64,000 bases of DNA from Cephalotus follicularis (GCA_001972305.1 BDDD01001786.1:194274-258273), one strand, 5' to 3'. Positions 1-12,673 are shown, counted from the stretch's first letter. Notes: generated by a model not told the origin, from the letters alone. A program made the numbers and translations.

Positions 1-358
1 ATATATACCTAAATATACTAAAAAAACCGTATATATATATTTTTTAAAATAAGTAATAATACCTGAAATCCAAGCTTGGAGGTTGGCTAGAGGAGAAGAA
101 AAAGAGCGGCGGCGGTGAGAGATAGAGAGCAAGGAGAGCAACAACGGCGGGAAGGGAGGGAGAAAAGAGAGAGAGAGAAAAAAAAAGTGTCGGGTAGTTG
201 TAGAGTTACAATACGGCGAGGGCAATAAGTGCCCTTGCCGTGCACCGTTTATTTCTAATTTAAAAAAAAAAATTAAAATGGCCAACGACGAGGGCATTAT
301 GTGCCCTCGCCGTTGTCCTCGCCATGAGCCCTCATCGTTGGCCCTTTTTTTTGTAGTG
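1..358. mobile_element. CACTA-like DNA transposon, one terminus (rest lies outside the window)
   Basis: Read on the minus strand, the sequence from 358 begins CACTACAAAAAAAA, the usual terminal motif of plant CACTA (En/Spm) transposons. Inside it are subterminal repeats of a GC-rich word (GAGGGC / GCCCTCGCCGTTG) in both orientations between about 220 and 345, typical of CACTA subterminal regions where transposase binds. The CACTA end is at 358, so TTA at 359-361 would be one copy of the 3-bp target duplication. The partner end lies before base 1. No coding capacity is visible, so autonomy cannot be judged. Confidence 0.6.
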
Positions 359-3300
359 TTAAGGGACTTGTGAAAATAACTAAAATCTACTACTTTGCTA
401 AGTGGCGACGCCTTCCCATAATCGTCGACAGTTAGCTTAAACAGTCGGTTTAGGTTGCTGGTTAATGCTAATTGTTTTTGAAAATTATGTTTTGTAGATT
501 TTCACTTGTTTTCTTCAAATGGTTTTATAAGACCTTCTTATTGTTAGGAATAAGTACTGCAACCATATTGCATATGATGTTTAATATTGTGTCTGTAATA
601 TAAACAATCCATTTCAATACATGTTCTTTTATTAATCATGGCTTTAAGTTCATATTAAAAAATATATGTGTTGTAATGAATGTCCATAGATTATTGCTTG
701 GGGACCAATATCATGATCTGATTATGTAGTGAGAATTGGAATCTCGATAAGCTTTATTTTTAAACCTTCTTAGTCGTAGGATTACATACATGGACATATG
801 TAATCCAGATATACTAGCATGTGGATATCAGCTAAATTAAAAGAGCGACTGATCTTACAGTCACTTGTGTAGTTGATACTATGGCATGTACGTGGGTGCT
901 TGTTATATATATATATTACGAATATATAATGATTTCACTGAAATGACTCACAGAAAGAATGCATGTATGGAGTTTTACTTCCTTGTTAAACAGTCTTCTT
1001 AAATTGCAGTTGTGTATATGGTCGTTATACCTGAGCCACCATAGATCTTATGAATAAGATATTATATTTTGATAATACTTAAATACATCCCATAACCACG
1101 AAGTGTATACAAATTGGGCATGATAAATTATGCATAGAGATAAGTGAGTGTGCAACAAGGAATCTACCAATCCCAATAAAGGAAGAATATGTTCATAGTG
1201 TTCAATAGCAATGAATTTCCTCACCAGGATCAAACTGATATCTCAAAGAGTATCTAATAACACTGATCTATAATTAGAATGAGTTCTAATTTGATTGTAA
1301 TAGCTATTGACTACACGAAGATCATAATTAAATTAAGAGGGCTTGACAAATTGCCATTAATTTAATTTGAGTATTGACGATGGAAGAATTATATGTATAC
1401 AATAAGTGCAGTTAAGAGGTTCAAGATATATTCATATTACCTAGAGGTTAATATGCATTGTTAGATGTCGATGTTGATCACTAAGATTCTCAAAAATTAA
1501 TTGATTAAACCCCGATAAGATTTAAAATGATTAGCAGTGTCTAATAAAAAAATCGTAAATGTTAGGATTTAATTCTACGGCTAGCATAATGGTGAACACA
1601 TAGGGTTACACACAATAAAAATAAGGTATTATGAAATCTGAGACTTAGAGAATTAAGATGTTAATATGATTAGCATATTTAATTAGCTAATAGAATTAGC
1701 TAGTAATGGGATACTTAATTGTCTAGACATTAGTTAATTTGATTAACTAATGACACAAATATCTGAGGTAATTTAGACTAAAATGGTTTTGTATAAACAT
1801 TAGGAGAAGAGACTTAGGGCTAGCATCCATCGTTCTTGAAGCTGTCTTACTTCTTGGCCCGTAGCTCTCTCCCTAAAGCAAAGAACTAGAGGATAGTTGG
1901 TGATTTTGGAATACACACTTTGTGTGTTAAGTATTGGAGGTAAGCAATAATATGAATTCTTAAGCTAGTTATGGATATTAACAATGAACACAAGTGATCT
2001 TAGCATGGGTTTGATATATAAGACTATATGTATATTGTTTTCCATCCCTATGCATGACTTTAATGAATGATAAATAGCTTTAAGTCTTGTATACCAAACC
2101 CAACAAATAGGCCGTGTGTGACTTTCCAAACATGGTTTTTATACGGGTTTAAAGCGAATCAATCTCCGTAATCGTTCCTCAAACTTTTACTCTAAAAATG
2201 AATTGTTTTCACAATCAAAGGACTTTTCTTTGATTGTTCTTTTTTTGATAACCTTCTTGGGCCCGAGTCTTGTTTTCATAAACATGTTTTACAAATGTTT
2301 CCACATTTTTCTTTGTGGAACACCTTTAGGCGAAGATTACAAATGGTTTCACATCTTTTTTCCATGTTTGGAAAATGTTTTATATGATATTTGATGAAGC
2401 CTGTTGTCTTGTTTGTGTACGCTACGGCGTTTCTATTTGTCTTCTATGTCACAGATACGATAGCGATAGGTTCACTTGATTGTGACCTTGCGACTAGTCA
2501 CCAGACAAGATGGAGCATGGCTTTTATGCAGAGTTTCTTTCTGGCTATTTTTGATATGGGAACTACATGATAGAGCCAACTGAATTAGAGCATGATGTCG
2601 GCACTACATGTGATGTTAATCCTTTGAACTATACCATAGTTGTGGGCACCATATATGGCTAGTTGGTCTGACCTCATGATGTGGGCACTACATGTGGGGC
2701 AGATCGTTGGACCATGATGCAGATACTGCATGTGACACTAACCGTGTTTGTCTAGTTCATTCTTATAGGAACTATAGATGACTAGGCTACCTAACCCATG
2801 ACGTGGATACTGCGTGTGGGCTAGGAGGATAAGTATATTATGGATATGTTACAGTATTTGATCGAGATGGAGTAGACAGTGGATGCATGTTACGAGATTA
2901 CATTTAAGAGAGTGTCTTGATTGACACTGATTGTATGTGAGACAACTTGATTGCTTGTCTATTATAGATGTATGAATAGGATTTGTATGGTTAGGTCTTA
3001 TCGCATATGTGAGAGATATGGGATGGTTTTCAAATGGATAATGGACCACAATTGACATTCATGCATATAACATGCCACACATATACTTGTGTTGTACACA
3101 TCATGGCATATAGAGTTTTTCTATTAGCCTTCCTAGGTTGACCAATTTATGGTCAATGTTGTTCATATGAGAGATTAGTTAGAGATGTATAGTGGCAGAT
3201 GTGACAGAGGTTTCGAGGAGACTAGGATTTTCTTGAAGACAGTCTTCTATTGTATCTTGATGTACCAGTATTTGTATTGAGACAAAGTATTGTATTAGTA

Positions 3301-3541
3301 TTTGAACGGTTATTATATCAACATGAAAATCAGATTTGATTATCGGGTATATGTATCAAATGATTGCTAGTTGTACTTCTTAAAATATCAAATAAATTAT
3401 GGTTTTCGAATATGAGTTGATGTTTACAAGTTTTAAATTCTAGCGTATTTTGGAGATAAGTATGTTAGCTGAGGACGGGATTAAACTGATGGAATGTCAT
3501 TACTCGAGTCTAGGGGCAACCTTGGGCCTGGGGCATGAAAC
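359..3541. other. Unclassified repeat-like DNA, probably an old LTR
   Basis: No gene is recognisable: all open frames are short and lack domain signatures. A transcript-leader-like stretch (1800-1960) and a degenerate 40-bp repeat (2591-2835) resemble parts of the well-bounded LTRs elsewhere in the window, and the block ends near 3541 with a GGGGCATGAAACA-like string that could be a decayed LTR end. One TCGA-centred palindrome occurs near 420. I found no matching second boundary or target duplication, so the LTR call is inference. Confidence 0.3.
2591..2835. repeat. Degenerate ~40-bp minisatellite, about 6 units
   Basis: Units built around CATGATGTGGGCACTACATG begin near 2591, 2634, 2674, 2713, 2758 and 2797. 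They are strongly diverged (GCACTACATG, GATACTGCATG, GATACTGCGTG). Minisatellites of this size lie inside most of the LTRs in this window, which is the main reason to suspect that the surrounding DNA is an LTR. Confidence 0.6.
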
Positions 3542-5204
3542 ATTACTCTCGCATCTAGATAGAAATGGATAGATCAGAAGATTTTCTAGTGAATGGCAAG
3601 GGTGGAGACTTGCGGTGGACTTCCTTTGGTGGTAGTGATGTACGGGAGTGGTGAGTTTCATTTTTCTTTGTAATATTTTTTATTCATTTCCCTTTTTTAT
3701 TCTGGTGTTTGATTGTTATAGGTGAATTTGGTTTGAGGTGGTTGGATAGTCGCGATATTGGCTATTTGTGGAGGTTGTTTGGCTTGGAAATGGTAGTGGG
3801 CATTTGGATTGATATTTTGGTTTCGAAAATGGCAGTGGGCAAGGTGTAGTTTTGTTGTGGTAGTTTTGATTATTGTGTTTTGCTACTTTGGGTTGTCGGT
3901 GGCCTTGCAGCGAGTGTGTGCTCAGTGCGTGTGTAGTGTTGGTATTGATGGTGGCTTGGGGTACTTTCTGTTTTGGTGGTTACTGGTTCCCGCTGGTTTG
4001 ATGCTGGTTGGAGAGGTGGTGTTTTGCTTGCAGTGGCAATGATGTTGCGGGTTTCCGGTGGTAGTGTTGTGTTGGACAAAGGTGATTTGAGGTTGAGGTT
4101 GAGGTGATGGCTTGCGATGGAGGTGCTGGTGGTTTGGGTTATGAGAAGTGGTGTGAGGATGAGGGAGATGTTTTTGTGGCTGGCTTCGAGGAAATTTGAA
4201 ATGGGGTTTGGAGGTTTGAGGTGCAAGTGTGGGAGAGTGGTTGGAGTTTGAAGGATATAAATGTAATTTTAATATTTTGTTAATAGTGTTAATCTAGAGG
4301 TGTCAAATTGTCATTTTTTAAACTTGAAGTGTCAAAGTGTCCACGGGTGTAAATCATGAGTGTTTATTTCTAATTTATCCTAATTTTTATTTTATCTCAA
4401 CTGATATGATATTCCATATGAAACGTAGTTATCACGTATGAATAAATAAAGTCTGATCAAAGTCTTTTTTCATCCTATTATCTTTCTGTTTCCAAAAGTA
4501 TACACCTTTTAGATTGAACGTGGTTGTAAGATTATGATTAAGAGATATTAGCATGTCAGAGTCTTATGAATTAGCTCCAGAGTAGATCTCGGTCAATGTA
4601 AAGAACCCGATACCATAGATTGGATGTATTGGGCTACTTGATCCAATATTAGTTGCAAAGTAAGAACACTTTATATCGAATTTATCAAACGATTGTTTGT
4701 AGGTTGGGGTAGTCCCTTTTAGGTTATATGCACTGACTTTGGATGCAACAGACTTTCAAACAATACCACAAACAACAAACAAAAATATAGAGAATCACTA
4801 TTATTGAAACAATAATAAGTTGACTAAAGCAACCTGATTACAAAAAAAATGTAACAACTTGATTACAATAAAAATGGACAAACACTAGGATCATCATGCT
4901 TGTAGGAAGACTGATTGGGCAAGTGAATATCAAAATATAAAATACAAAACCGAGGTTATGTAGGCTCATACTAGTTATACATGATAGGAGCAAATCTCAA
5001 CATAAGCTTGAGAGGACTTGAAAAGACACAATACAAGTGTTTAGTTGGGTATCGCGTATGCGAGACGTATCCTTTCAAACTCATAAAGACTCTATTTATA
5101 GGCAAATCATGCTATAAGTTAGCCTCTATAGACTAGTGTGTTGCTATTTAATCTCTTAGTATTCCCAATGTCCCATTACGAAAAACAACAGTATGTTCAT
5201 TAGA
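3542..5204. other. No gene recognised; G/T-rich tract then AT-rich DNA
   Basis: 3590-4260 is strongly G/T-rich on the plus strand. That produces open frames on both strands (hydrophobic Val/Leu/Phe-rich on plus, Thr/Ser/Pro-rich on minus) without any domain. 4380-5204 is AT-rich, with a possible TATA-like CTATTTATAGG near 5092. It may hold further decayed repeats, but no boundary could be set. Confidence 0.5.
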
Positions 5205-5405
5205 TGTCACACCCTCAAAAGAAGCATGTCATTATCCAGCACATCCAAATTAAAGCTCGTAACAATCCATAATAAAACACATAACACTCCATATGAGAAT
5301 TAAATACCATAATCCATATAATATACAAGCAACATATTATCCATACAGTAAGTAAATGTGGATGCCAAATGCAGCAAACGGGATCATCATATCCAGGACC
5401 TTACA
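5205..5405 (-). repeat. Element D 3' LTR, severely truncated
   Basis: From about 5252 to 5405 this matches 9213-9382, the outer end of the 5' LTR, with many substitutions. The first ~47 bases start TGTCACACCC but do not match the 5' LTR. They may instead be the start of another LTR (possibly C) into which D inserted. About 1.9 kb relative to the partner LTR is missing. Confidence 0.6.
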
Positions 5406-5420
5406 TCCTCCCCTCCTTAA
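5406..5420 (-). other. Element D polypurine tract
   Basis: Read on the minus strand this is AAGGAGGGGAGGA, immediately followed by the TGTAAGG start of the 3' LTR. That is the expected position of the plus-strand priming site. The same AAGGAGGGG core precedes the 3' LTR of elements A, B and H. Confidence 0.7.
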
Positions 5421-6059
5421 AAGAATCTAGTCTTTAGATTCCTCCCTCTATAATAAAAATGTAAGTCCTCTTCTTCCCTTACCATTTGTAAATCATCTCC
5501 ATAATTTCTTTTCTAATGTTTTTTTGACAACCATACTAATACTGTCCCATCTGTCTCCTTCCATCCCTGACACTATAAAACTATGATCATTCCTATCCAT
5601 TCCACTATCATCAGTCAATCTGTAGAACTTACCAATTATGCTCTGAGTCTATATCCCTCTAACTCTGATAATTCCAAATGATCAAGGCAATCCCTAATCA
5701 TATCCATCTCATACGTAGACTAAACTATCTAAATAGCAAACATAGCACAATCCTTAACCCTTACCGTCATACTTTCTCTTAACTATTTATCCGTAAACTC
5801 CCCAATGACATATATAAAAGAAATGCATGCGTGGGACCCATACTAAATGATGAACTTAAAATGTACCTTTGATAATTGTGTCTGTATCTGTATCCAATCC
5901 CTAACCCATAGCAAATACTCTGGCTCATGCCATCGGTATTGTACCCATAGGTTGCTTCCTTTATAATGGTTTCTTCCCCTAGAAGTAGAAAGTGCATAAT
6001 CGATCTGTGTTTGTGGCATCTGTGCCTAAGGTACCTACGGATGATCCGTGCTAATGAAA

Positions 6060-7116
6060 CGTCGAGGACAATCTTAGACCATATGATCTGGTGCCCCACA
6101 ATCCATGCAACTCCCCCAAGTACCAGCGATAGTTGTCAGAGATATGGTTGGTCCTCTGACAATGTACGCAACGCACTGGTGTGAACTAATTCCCTATATA
6201 AGAGAATTTGGATAGTTCTCCTTGATCAGGTGCTCTACATCTATTCCCCTGATAGGAACTTCGTGTCTAGCCTTTCCTGCCGATGGATTGATTCCCATGC
6301 CCTCGTAATCCACTATCTGGTGAACCTTCTCTGCTAACCACCACCAGGAGACCAACTGCTATATGTGCATTGAGATTTTCCAACACCACTATCACTACAA
6401 CCATCCTGCCATGTCTAAGGTGCAGGCCTGGTCATAGGTTGAATACTTATCCGTCAAATCTCCTCTAAGAAATCCTCAAGCTGCCTAGTTCGAGTAGCAA
6501 CATCTGCCTCCAATCTGTCCTTAATATGTATAGAAATTTCTTTGCTTTCCTTGGATCCTCCTCCACTAGATGTAGAGAAGATCTATCTAATTCAATGAAT
6601 CTAGCCTCACACTATTGGACTGTTAAGTCCCCTTATGTCAAGTTAGCGAATTCCCTCTCTCTCTTGTCCTTCTTGTCTTCAGGGTAGAAACAGTCATTAA
6701 ACTCTGTCAATAATGCTTCCCATGTCCTTACCATCCCATTTCGTGTCCATGTGGCATCTATCAAAGTCCACCAATGTTTAGCTTTACCCTGGAGCATATA
6801 GGTTGCTAAGGTGAGCTTCTGCCCATCAATACAATCCATAACCTTAAAGATCTTCCCTATGTGAAGAAGCCATTTCTCTATAGATGAAGCATCCAACTGT
6901 CCCATGAAGGTAGGAGGATTCAACTGCATGAACCTCCCTTTAACACCGTCTCCTCTATACTTGCGGTTTTCCCTTTCCAATCTCTTTATTTTCAGGAAGA
7001 GCATCTTCATCATAAGCTAGTGCTGCATTCTCAGGTGTTGACTCATTTTCGGAATCCACCATAGCATTAGTCTGTCTTCCTCTGCCTCAGCGACCTCTCC
7101 CTCCTCTATTTTCCAT
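6060..7116 (-). pseudogene. Element D gag (capsid/nucleocapsid), broken
   Basis: Gag packages the retrotransposon RNA into particles. A start MENRGGRGR at 7116, like that of element A, is followed by a TGA where Arg is expected and by a frame change. 6633-7013 is open for 126 codons and carries the retrotransposon gag domain (PPTFMGQLD...EKWL, then YMLQGKAKHWW and RTWEALLTEF). Near 6060-6170 two tandem zinc-knuckle remnants are visible: CVHCQRTNHISDN, with the last Cys changed, and, after a frameshift, CMDCGAPDHMV with one stop before its final Cys. Not functional. Confidence 0.7.
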
Positions 7117-7240
7117 ATCTACCTTATTGCGAGACAAGCAAACATAAATTAACTGTGCATTCATCAAATCAATGTCCAAATCTCAATTAACAATGCGTAT
7201 TCAAATCTAATGTCCTTAACTTATCCTAGCAGGTCAACTT

Positions 7241-7255
7241 AGTCTCTGATACTAT
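7241..7255 (-). other. Element D primer binding site
   Basis: The minus-strand reading ATAGTATCAGAGACT lies just inside the 5' LTR. It matches the plant initiator-methionine tRNA type of site (TGGTATCAGAG) except for its first positions. Element A has the related TGGTGTCAGAG in the same place. Confidence 0.6.
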
Positions 7256-7929
7256 TTCTATACACCCCAGGCCCGAGGGGCGAACCCGTGGCACTACAAT
7301 CCATCCTATTCGTTTGCTTATCCAATTGTTGGGTGCTAGATAAGGTTATTCGTGTGCAAAAAATACTTCAAAACTTCACAATCCATTCAAATACTCAAGT
7401 AATCTGACATGCATATCCATTCAATCTTAAACAAACCCATACAAATCCATACTTCTTAAGTATTCCATACAATTCACATATATTCTTAAAACATATGCAT
7501 ACAAATACTATGTCCAATACATGTCCATACATAATACAAATACAACAAATAAGGCATCCCTCCCTGCTTTCTCGCCAAATATGCAGTTGTTCAATCACTT
7601 GTCGCTACTCTCGGTTCCTCTACATGATATCCATGCACAATAACCCATCTCAAAGGATGGGTCAGTCAAACGACCTCAAATAATAATCTCATGTGCTATG
7701 AAATGAACAATTATAACATTTATATGCATGTCATGTCATATCATATACGTGAATGTCAATTGTGGTCAACCATTTATATACAACCGTCTCATACCAGCGT
7801 ACATAAATAGGATACAATCTTATCCATATATCTATCAGACAATCTATACCATGTGTGCGAACACACCCATACAAAACCCAATAGAGTTAATGACTTCCAT
7901 ACCATAAGTATATAAAGCCCCCCATAGAT

Positions 7930-8105
7930 ATATACAAGGGAGCTCGACTAGAAATCCTAGCCGCCAGTGAATATAGGCGTTGGAGCTTGACTAGGTTTAG
8001 TTGCTGGTGGATATAATCGTCGAAGCTCAAATAAAACTCTCCCTAGTTGCCCGTGAATATAGGCATTAGAGCTCAACTAGATCATAAAGACGTTGGAGCT
8101 CAACT
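7930..8105. repeat. Minisatellite inside the LTR of D, about 4 units
   Basis: Repeated phrases GGAGCTCGACTAG and GCCAGTGAATATAGGCGTT recur at about 40-60 bp spacing near 7939, 7982, 8026 and 8068, with heavy divergence. Confidence 0.55.
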
Positions 8106-8410
8106 AGTAACCATACCCAATCCAGGTCACTCTAATATATTGCAAGCCATACAATCATATAATCCATACCATGTCATACCATACTATACTATATCATGCC
8201 ATACTTTTCATTTACTTACCCTTACTAGTCTTTGTAGAAAACAATTTTCTTTTAGGTGTATAAAACCATCTTTAAAATCAAGGATTGATCCCCACTCAAA
8301 ATCATGTTAAAACTCTTCTTGAAAACATATATGGGCATAAGGAAAGGATCCGAGAGGAAAACCATTCGAATAAAAGCCATTCGTGTGAAAACAATTCATT
8401 TTGTAAACTT

Positions 8411-8640
8411 ATAGGAAAGGTGTTGATGTGATAAGCAATCATGTTCCATCCTTTCCTTAAACGTCAACATCATGTGGGAAGGGCGTCGACGTTCAAACTG
8501 AAATTAAAAGACAATAAGTAAAAATATACACATCAATGTCAAAGAAGACGTTGGCATTTTGGGTTGAAAGCATGCGAGACAAGAGTCTCAGCATGAACAC
8601 TTCGACGCTATAAAAGTAAGGTGTCGACGTGTTGAGTGGG
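8411..8640. repeat. TCGA-palindrome array in the LTR of D
   Basis: Degenerate members include GGCGTCGACGTT, GTGTCGACGTG, CTTCGACGC and GTGTTGATGTG. The array lies about 740-970 bp from the LTR 5' end at 9382. See the findings for the family-wide description. Confidence 0.65.
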
Positions 8641-9124
8641 GCAACAAACAGTTCAGCCCCAAAAATCAACCTAAATATAATATGTTTCCATTTTATATCA
8701 TTTCCATGTCCAAATCAAGTTTAAAACCCCATTCTTTTACACATTTAAACCATCTATAATCCATAAAAACTATCATTTCAATTTCTAGGTTAAAAACTTT
8801 CAATTTAAACCCGAATCCTTTTCTAATTTGTTCAATCCATCTGTATCCATTCAATCAATCAATTATACAGTATTTTTAGTTCATATGAAACTTGTAAAAC
8901 CATGTATTCATGGCACATTTAAGGTTGAGAAATTCTACCAAAATTTTTGAAGCTTTTCATTGGAAGATTAATTAAAAAACGAGATAGAACTCAAGTTTTT
9001 TCTTTAGTCCTCCAAGAAATGGCCAAGAATGAGTATAAGCAATCCAAAAGCCCTTCCCTTTTGGCTAGAGTCGGTATTAGAGATTGAGAGAAAGAGGAGA
9101 GTGTGCATGAGAAAGAGGTGAGGG

Positions 9125-9133
9125 TTTATATAG
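9125..9133 (-). promoter_or_regulatory. Likely TATA box of the D LTR promoter
   Basis: The minus-strand reading CCTATATAA lies about 250 bp from the LTR 5' end and is followed downstream by a C/T-rich leader. LTRs A, H and X have a TATA box 170-320 bp from their 5' ends. Confidence 0.5.
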
Positions 9134-9382
9134 GTTAGGAAGATGTTACGGTGTGTCTCGGTGTATGGTAAGGTTTAAAACTCCCAAACCTATCCGTAAA
9201 ACTACCCCTATGCTCAATAAAGCTCATAACAATCCATAATAAAACACATAACACTCTATATGGGTAGTAAATAACCCAAATCCATATAATCCATAAAATA
9301 TGCAAGCAACATACTATCCGTACAGTAAATAAACGTCGGTGCTAAATGCAATAAACGAGATCATTAGATTTGCAGCCTTACA

Positions 9383-10219
9383 CATATGTATCAACTGATC
9401 CATGCCAAACTGGCTAAAACATTAACAAATGCATGTTGTTAATACTAAACAAAGACATTATCCAAATGTAAGGTAAGACTGAAACATAAATTCGAGATCC
9501 TAAAACTTCAAGCTTCACAACAACCTGAACATCCTGCAAGACTGTACAGCTCCTTACTCTAAAGGTAGGTTCATCCATGAGGAATGATTAGCCAAAACGG
9601 GCCAATCAGATTGAGAATATGCTAAATGAAATGAAGATATATTCATACATTATGAATGTCAGGTACAATGCATGAATAACAACTGTTGGTTAGCTACTTA
9701 CATTATTCGTCCCATAGCGGTTAATATAAGAAATAAAACTAAGAAAGAAAGACAAGACTAGTCAAGAGCAATAATTGCCAGATGGCCAAGAATGATCATG
9801 TATGTAAGAATGGAACAAAGGAACAAGCAAGGAAGTTGTCTGAAGACCAAGTGTGTCATTCATAGCCACCTCCTAGCCCTATGAAGCACCTCATCTTTCA
9901 TTGGCACCCTCTGGCAAACAAAAAGATCAACAAATCAAGATTTTCCCAAATGGAAATGTTGTGGTGTAAGCATATAGTCATCTCCTGGCACCTATGTACA
10001 CCTCCATAGCTCATGGTACTCTCCAACCATTGGACCACACGGACCAAATCAAGAAAAACAAGTACATTTTAAATATAACCTAATATTTCCATTGTCATGC
10101 CACAAGTCACGCAAGATGATATATAATAAATTGAGTAAGCAAGACAGGTTAAAACATGATCAAACATGTTATTTCAATTGTAAACAGGACTTATATATCG
10201 ACTAGATAGCCAAATTAAA
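9383..10219. repeat. LTR remnant C, left part (diverged relative of the B LTR)
   Basis: Phrases in the B LTR recur here in the same order with heavy change: GAAGACCAAGTGTGTCATTC before CACCTCCTAGCCC, and CTCCTGGCACCTA before a CACCTC box. The other part is at 27430-27906, after element B, so B appears to have inserted into C. No outer boundary is certain. Confidence 0.5.
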
Positions 10220-11415
10220 TGTCACACCCCGTTTCTTTATTAACACATGGTTATCCAATTAATCCAGTATTTACCAGTAATTGAAAACTTTTAAACTTTG
10301 CGGAAGCATAAAAAAATATTGGATTGTACAACATAGCATACACATGTAGCCCATACTACATGCTTAAGCTTATACAATTCATAGTTATATATTACATATT
10401 TATAATGCAAATATAACAAAACAGGATACAACTTATTACAGTTTACAACCTTATACAAAACTTCAACAACGCTTTAGCAGCACTTGTCCCGATCCCTTGC
10501 TTGTCAATATGAAATTTTAGGTATTGGCCTTTTGTCTACTCGGCTAAGTAGGATGTATGCATGAAAATGAATATAAAAATGTAATCATGATGACAGTTTA
10601 TATTTTCAAAAGATATATATATATATATATATATATATGCCAATATATATAAGCAACCATGCCAAGTGGCTACAAACAGTCAGATATCAAGAATACCATA
10701 AAGGGTACAAACAGTACAGTTGTCCGAAGACCAGTAGGGTGTCAAACATCGCTACCTCCTAGCCCCAATGATGCACCACCTAACTACCATCATACACTCT
10801 GATGATGATAGAAAAGGTAAACAGTATTGTCCGCACTTAGCGGACAATTAACAGTCACGATTTGCGTTGCAAATAAATTTGATGTATAAGCTCTAGCCAA
10901 CTCCTGGCACCTACGCCCACCTCTGTAGTCCGCGATACACTTCGATCACAAGACCATCAGACTATCAATCACAAACAATACAGTACAGTTATTACATATA
11001 TAATGTAATATAATAGTGGTTCTTTTTGTAGAGAAAGCAGTAAAGTAACAGTATATAACAGTTCAGCAGGTTCCCATTTTGAGAAAACAGTACAGTGGAA
11101 AACCTTTAATTATGCATATAATACTCAGCCCTTGAAAACTTTAAACAGCAGTATTATATAAAATACTTTGATAGATATGAAATATCTATAATAGTAAACA
11201 ATATGAAATTTGCATAACAGTACATTCATTAGCAGTTCACGGATCAAATAGGGAATAAACAGTACACTCAATATCAATTTATAGGAATCAAAACACTAGT
11301 GTTTAAGTTATTCAACTCCTATAATCTGACTACACATAGCAATGATTGATTGTTGGAATCATCCCATATGGAAACTAGTATAATCTCATGGAATTTGAAC
11401 CTTAACAGGACAAAA

Positions 11416-11600
11416 ATGTCGACTATCCAGTCTTAAGCGTCGACAGTCGCTCTCAAAGCGCCGATGGTTACCTTCAAAGAGCTGACAGTTCATAATAAGC
11501 ATTGCCAGTTCTCTCGATTAGGCGTCAAAAATTTCCACACAAAGCGTCGACAATTTCTACTTAAGCGTCGACAGTTCCTTACCAAGCGTCGACTGTTCCT
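11416..11600. repeat. TCGA-palindrome array in the B 3' LTR, main copy
   Basis: About nine intact or decayed units (AAGCGTCGACAG, AAGCGCCGATGG, AAGCGTCGACAA, AAGCGTCGACTG and others) occur at roughly 20-25 bp spacing. Confidence 0.75.
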
Positions 11601-12305
11601 AGCGTTCATGCAATTTTACAGTAACAGAGCATGCATTTTCACACTTCAATTCATCCAACAACAACATGTAAACATATATAAACCATCTTGACATAATATA
11701 CATGCTATATCTTCAAAATAATGTCATAAACCCTACCTCAAAACGCTATCCCATATTCAATTGGATTGATTCTTCTCCTTGGAGTTCCAATACTCAACCA
11801 ATTCAATTCAACTTCAATTTCCAGAATTCAATCTATGTTTGCATGTTAACAGTAAATATAGCATGAAAATCGGTATGTTTATACCAATTGAATAACTATA
11901 ACAACAACTGAATTCCAAAAACAGAAGCTTACCAATCAATCCCAGCTTCTATTTCAATCTTTCTGAACTTAGTCCTTCAACATGCAAGCCCAGTTTACTT
12001 CAGAGTGACTGCCCTCCTTTCAACTTTTTTAACTCTCAGCTACACTCACTCTAACATCTGATTTAAAGAAACTTTCATCTCAGTGGTTCATCACTTTTTC
12101 TAATTCAAGTTTTCAACGTTTTCTTTCCTCTCTCACTGTTTTCTTCTCTTCTCTGTTTTTCTTTCTTTCAGTTTTTTGCAGGTGACAAATGTTCAGGACA
12201 CTAATCTCACCCCTAACTAGCAGCTGGCGCCACGTTGTGCATTGTTGACACGTTTCTAGGACACCTGCCCTGTTAACAAAACATTCACGGCATTACTCTG
12301 TTTTA

Positions 12306-12430
12306 ATCGACGCGTATCAAACACATGTCTGCGTACAAAGCATCGACAGTATGCTCCTTGGCGTCGACGGTTTGGCACCAGCCCAAAGAGTCGATTCTCC
12401 CTTCTTTGGCGTCGACGGTTTGGCGCCAAG
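12306..12430. repeat. TCGA-palindrome array in the B 3' LTR, 5' copy
   Basis: Units ATCGACGCG, AGCATCGACAG, GGCGTCGACGG, GAGTCGATT and GGCGTCGACGG lie in 125 bp. The unit TTGGCGTCGACGGTTTGGC occurs twice. Confidence 0.7.
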
Positions 12431-12631
12431 TTCTATTTTCTTAAACTTTATTCAACTAACTTTCAATTTAGTTCTATTTAGTCCTTCACTCCATACAATT
12501 AAGCCCTCAATTTCACCCAATAACAATAATTAGCTTGATCCATGAACAATTAAGCATCAAATTTGAAATCAATGTATAATTTATTCATCATTTGTACAAT
12601 ATACATTAAATTTAAAATTGCGGTTATTACA

Positions 12632-12645
12632 TTCCCCCCTCCTTA
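12632..12645 (-). other. Element B polypurine tract
   Basis: The minus-strand reading AAGGAGGGGGGAA directly abuts the TGTAATAACC start of the 3' LTR. Confidence 0.75.
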
Positions 12646-12673
12646 CAGAAAATTCATCCTCGAATTTAGATCT

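Larger units (their letters stand above)
5205..9382 (-). mobile_element. Element D: deleted Ty3/Gypsy (Tekay-like) element retaining gag only
   Basis: On the minus strand the order is 5' LTR (9382 to about 7257), a degenerate primer binding site, a gag remnant, an internal stretch with no recognisable pol, a polypurine tract and a short 3' LTR. The internal region is only about 1.85 kb. A complete element of this type (compare B and A) has about 4.6-4.8 kb, so protease, reverse transcriptase, RNase H and integrase are missing. The 3' LTR keeps only 150-200 bp that match the outer end of the 2.1-kb 5' LTR. No target duplication is visible. Confidence 0.7.
7257..9382 (-). repeat. Element D 5' LTR (about 2.1 kb)
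   Basis: It runs on the minus strand from TGTAAGGCTGC at 9382 to a decayed end near 7257, next to the primer binding site. It contains a TATA box, a palindrome array (8411-8640) and a degenerate ~58-bp minisatellite (7930-8105). The pairing with the left copy is supported by about 170 bp of matching sequence at the outer end. Confidence 0.65.
10220..12631 (-). repeat. Element B 3' LTR
   Basis: 2412 bp, colinear with the split 5' LTR at 17322-18727 and 26406-27429. It contains an (AT)n microsatellite near 10612-10638 and two palindrome arrays (12306-12430 and 11416-11600, about 200-325 and 1030-1215 bp from the LTR 5' end). Confidence 0.85.

Noticed and set aside
3870-4226. 118-codon Thr/Ser/Pro-rich open frame on minus, and a 77-codon hydrophobic frame on plus (3809-4042)
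   Set aside because: Both come from one G/T-rich tract. No domain, no codon signal, no conserved start context.
10220-10224. A 5-bp target duplication for element B
   Set aside because: TTAAA on the left and ATATA on the right do not match. B's ends rest on LTR identity, not on a duplication.
11400-11600. Palindromes read as restriction-site (SalI/ClaI) cloning artefacts
   Set aside because: They are degenerate, numerous, embedded in LTRs and shared between LTR pairs, so they are genomic.
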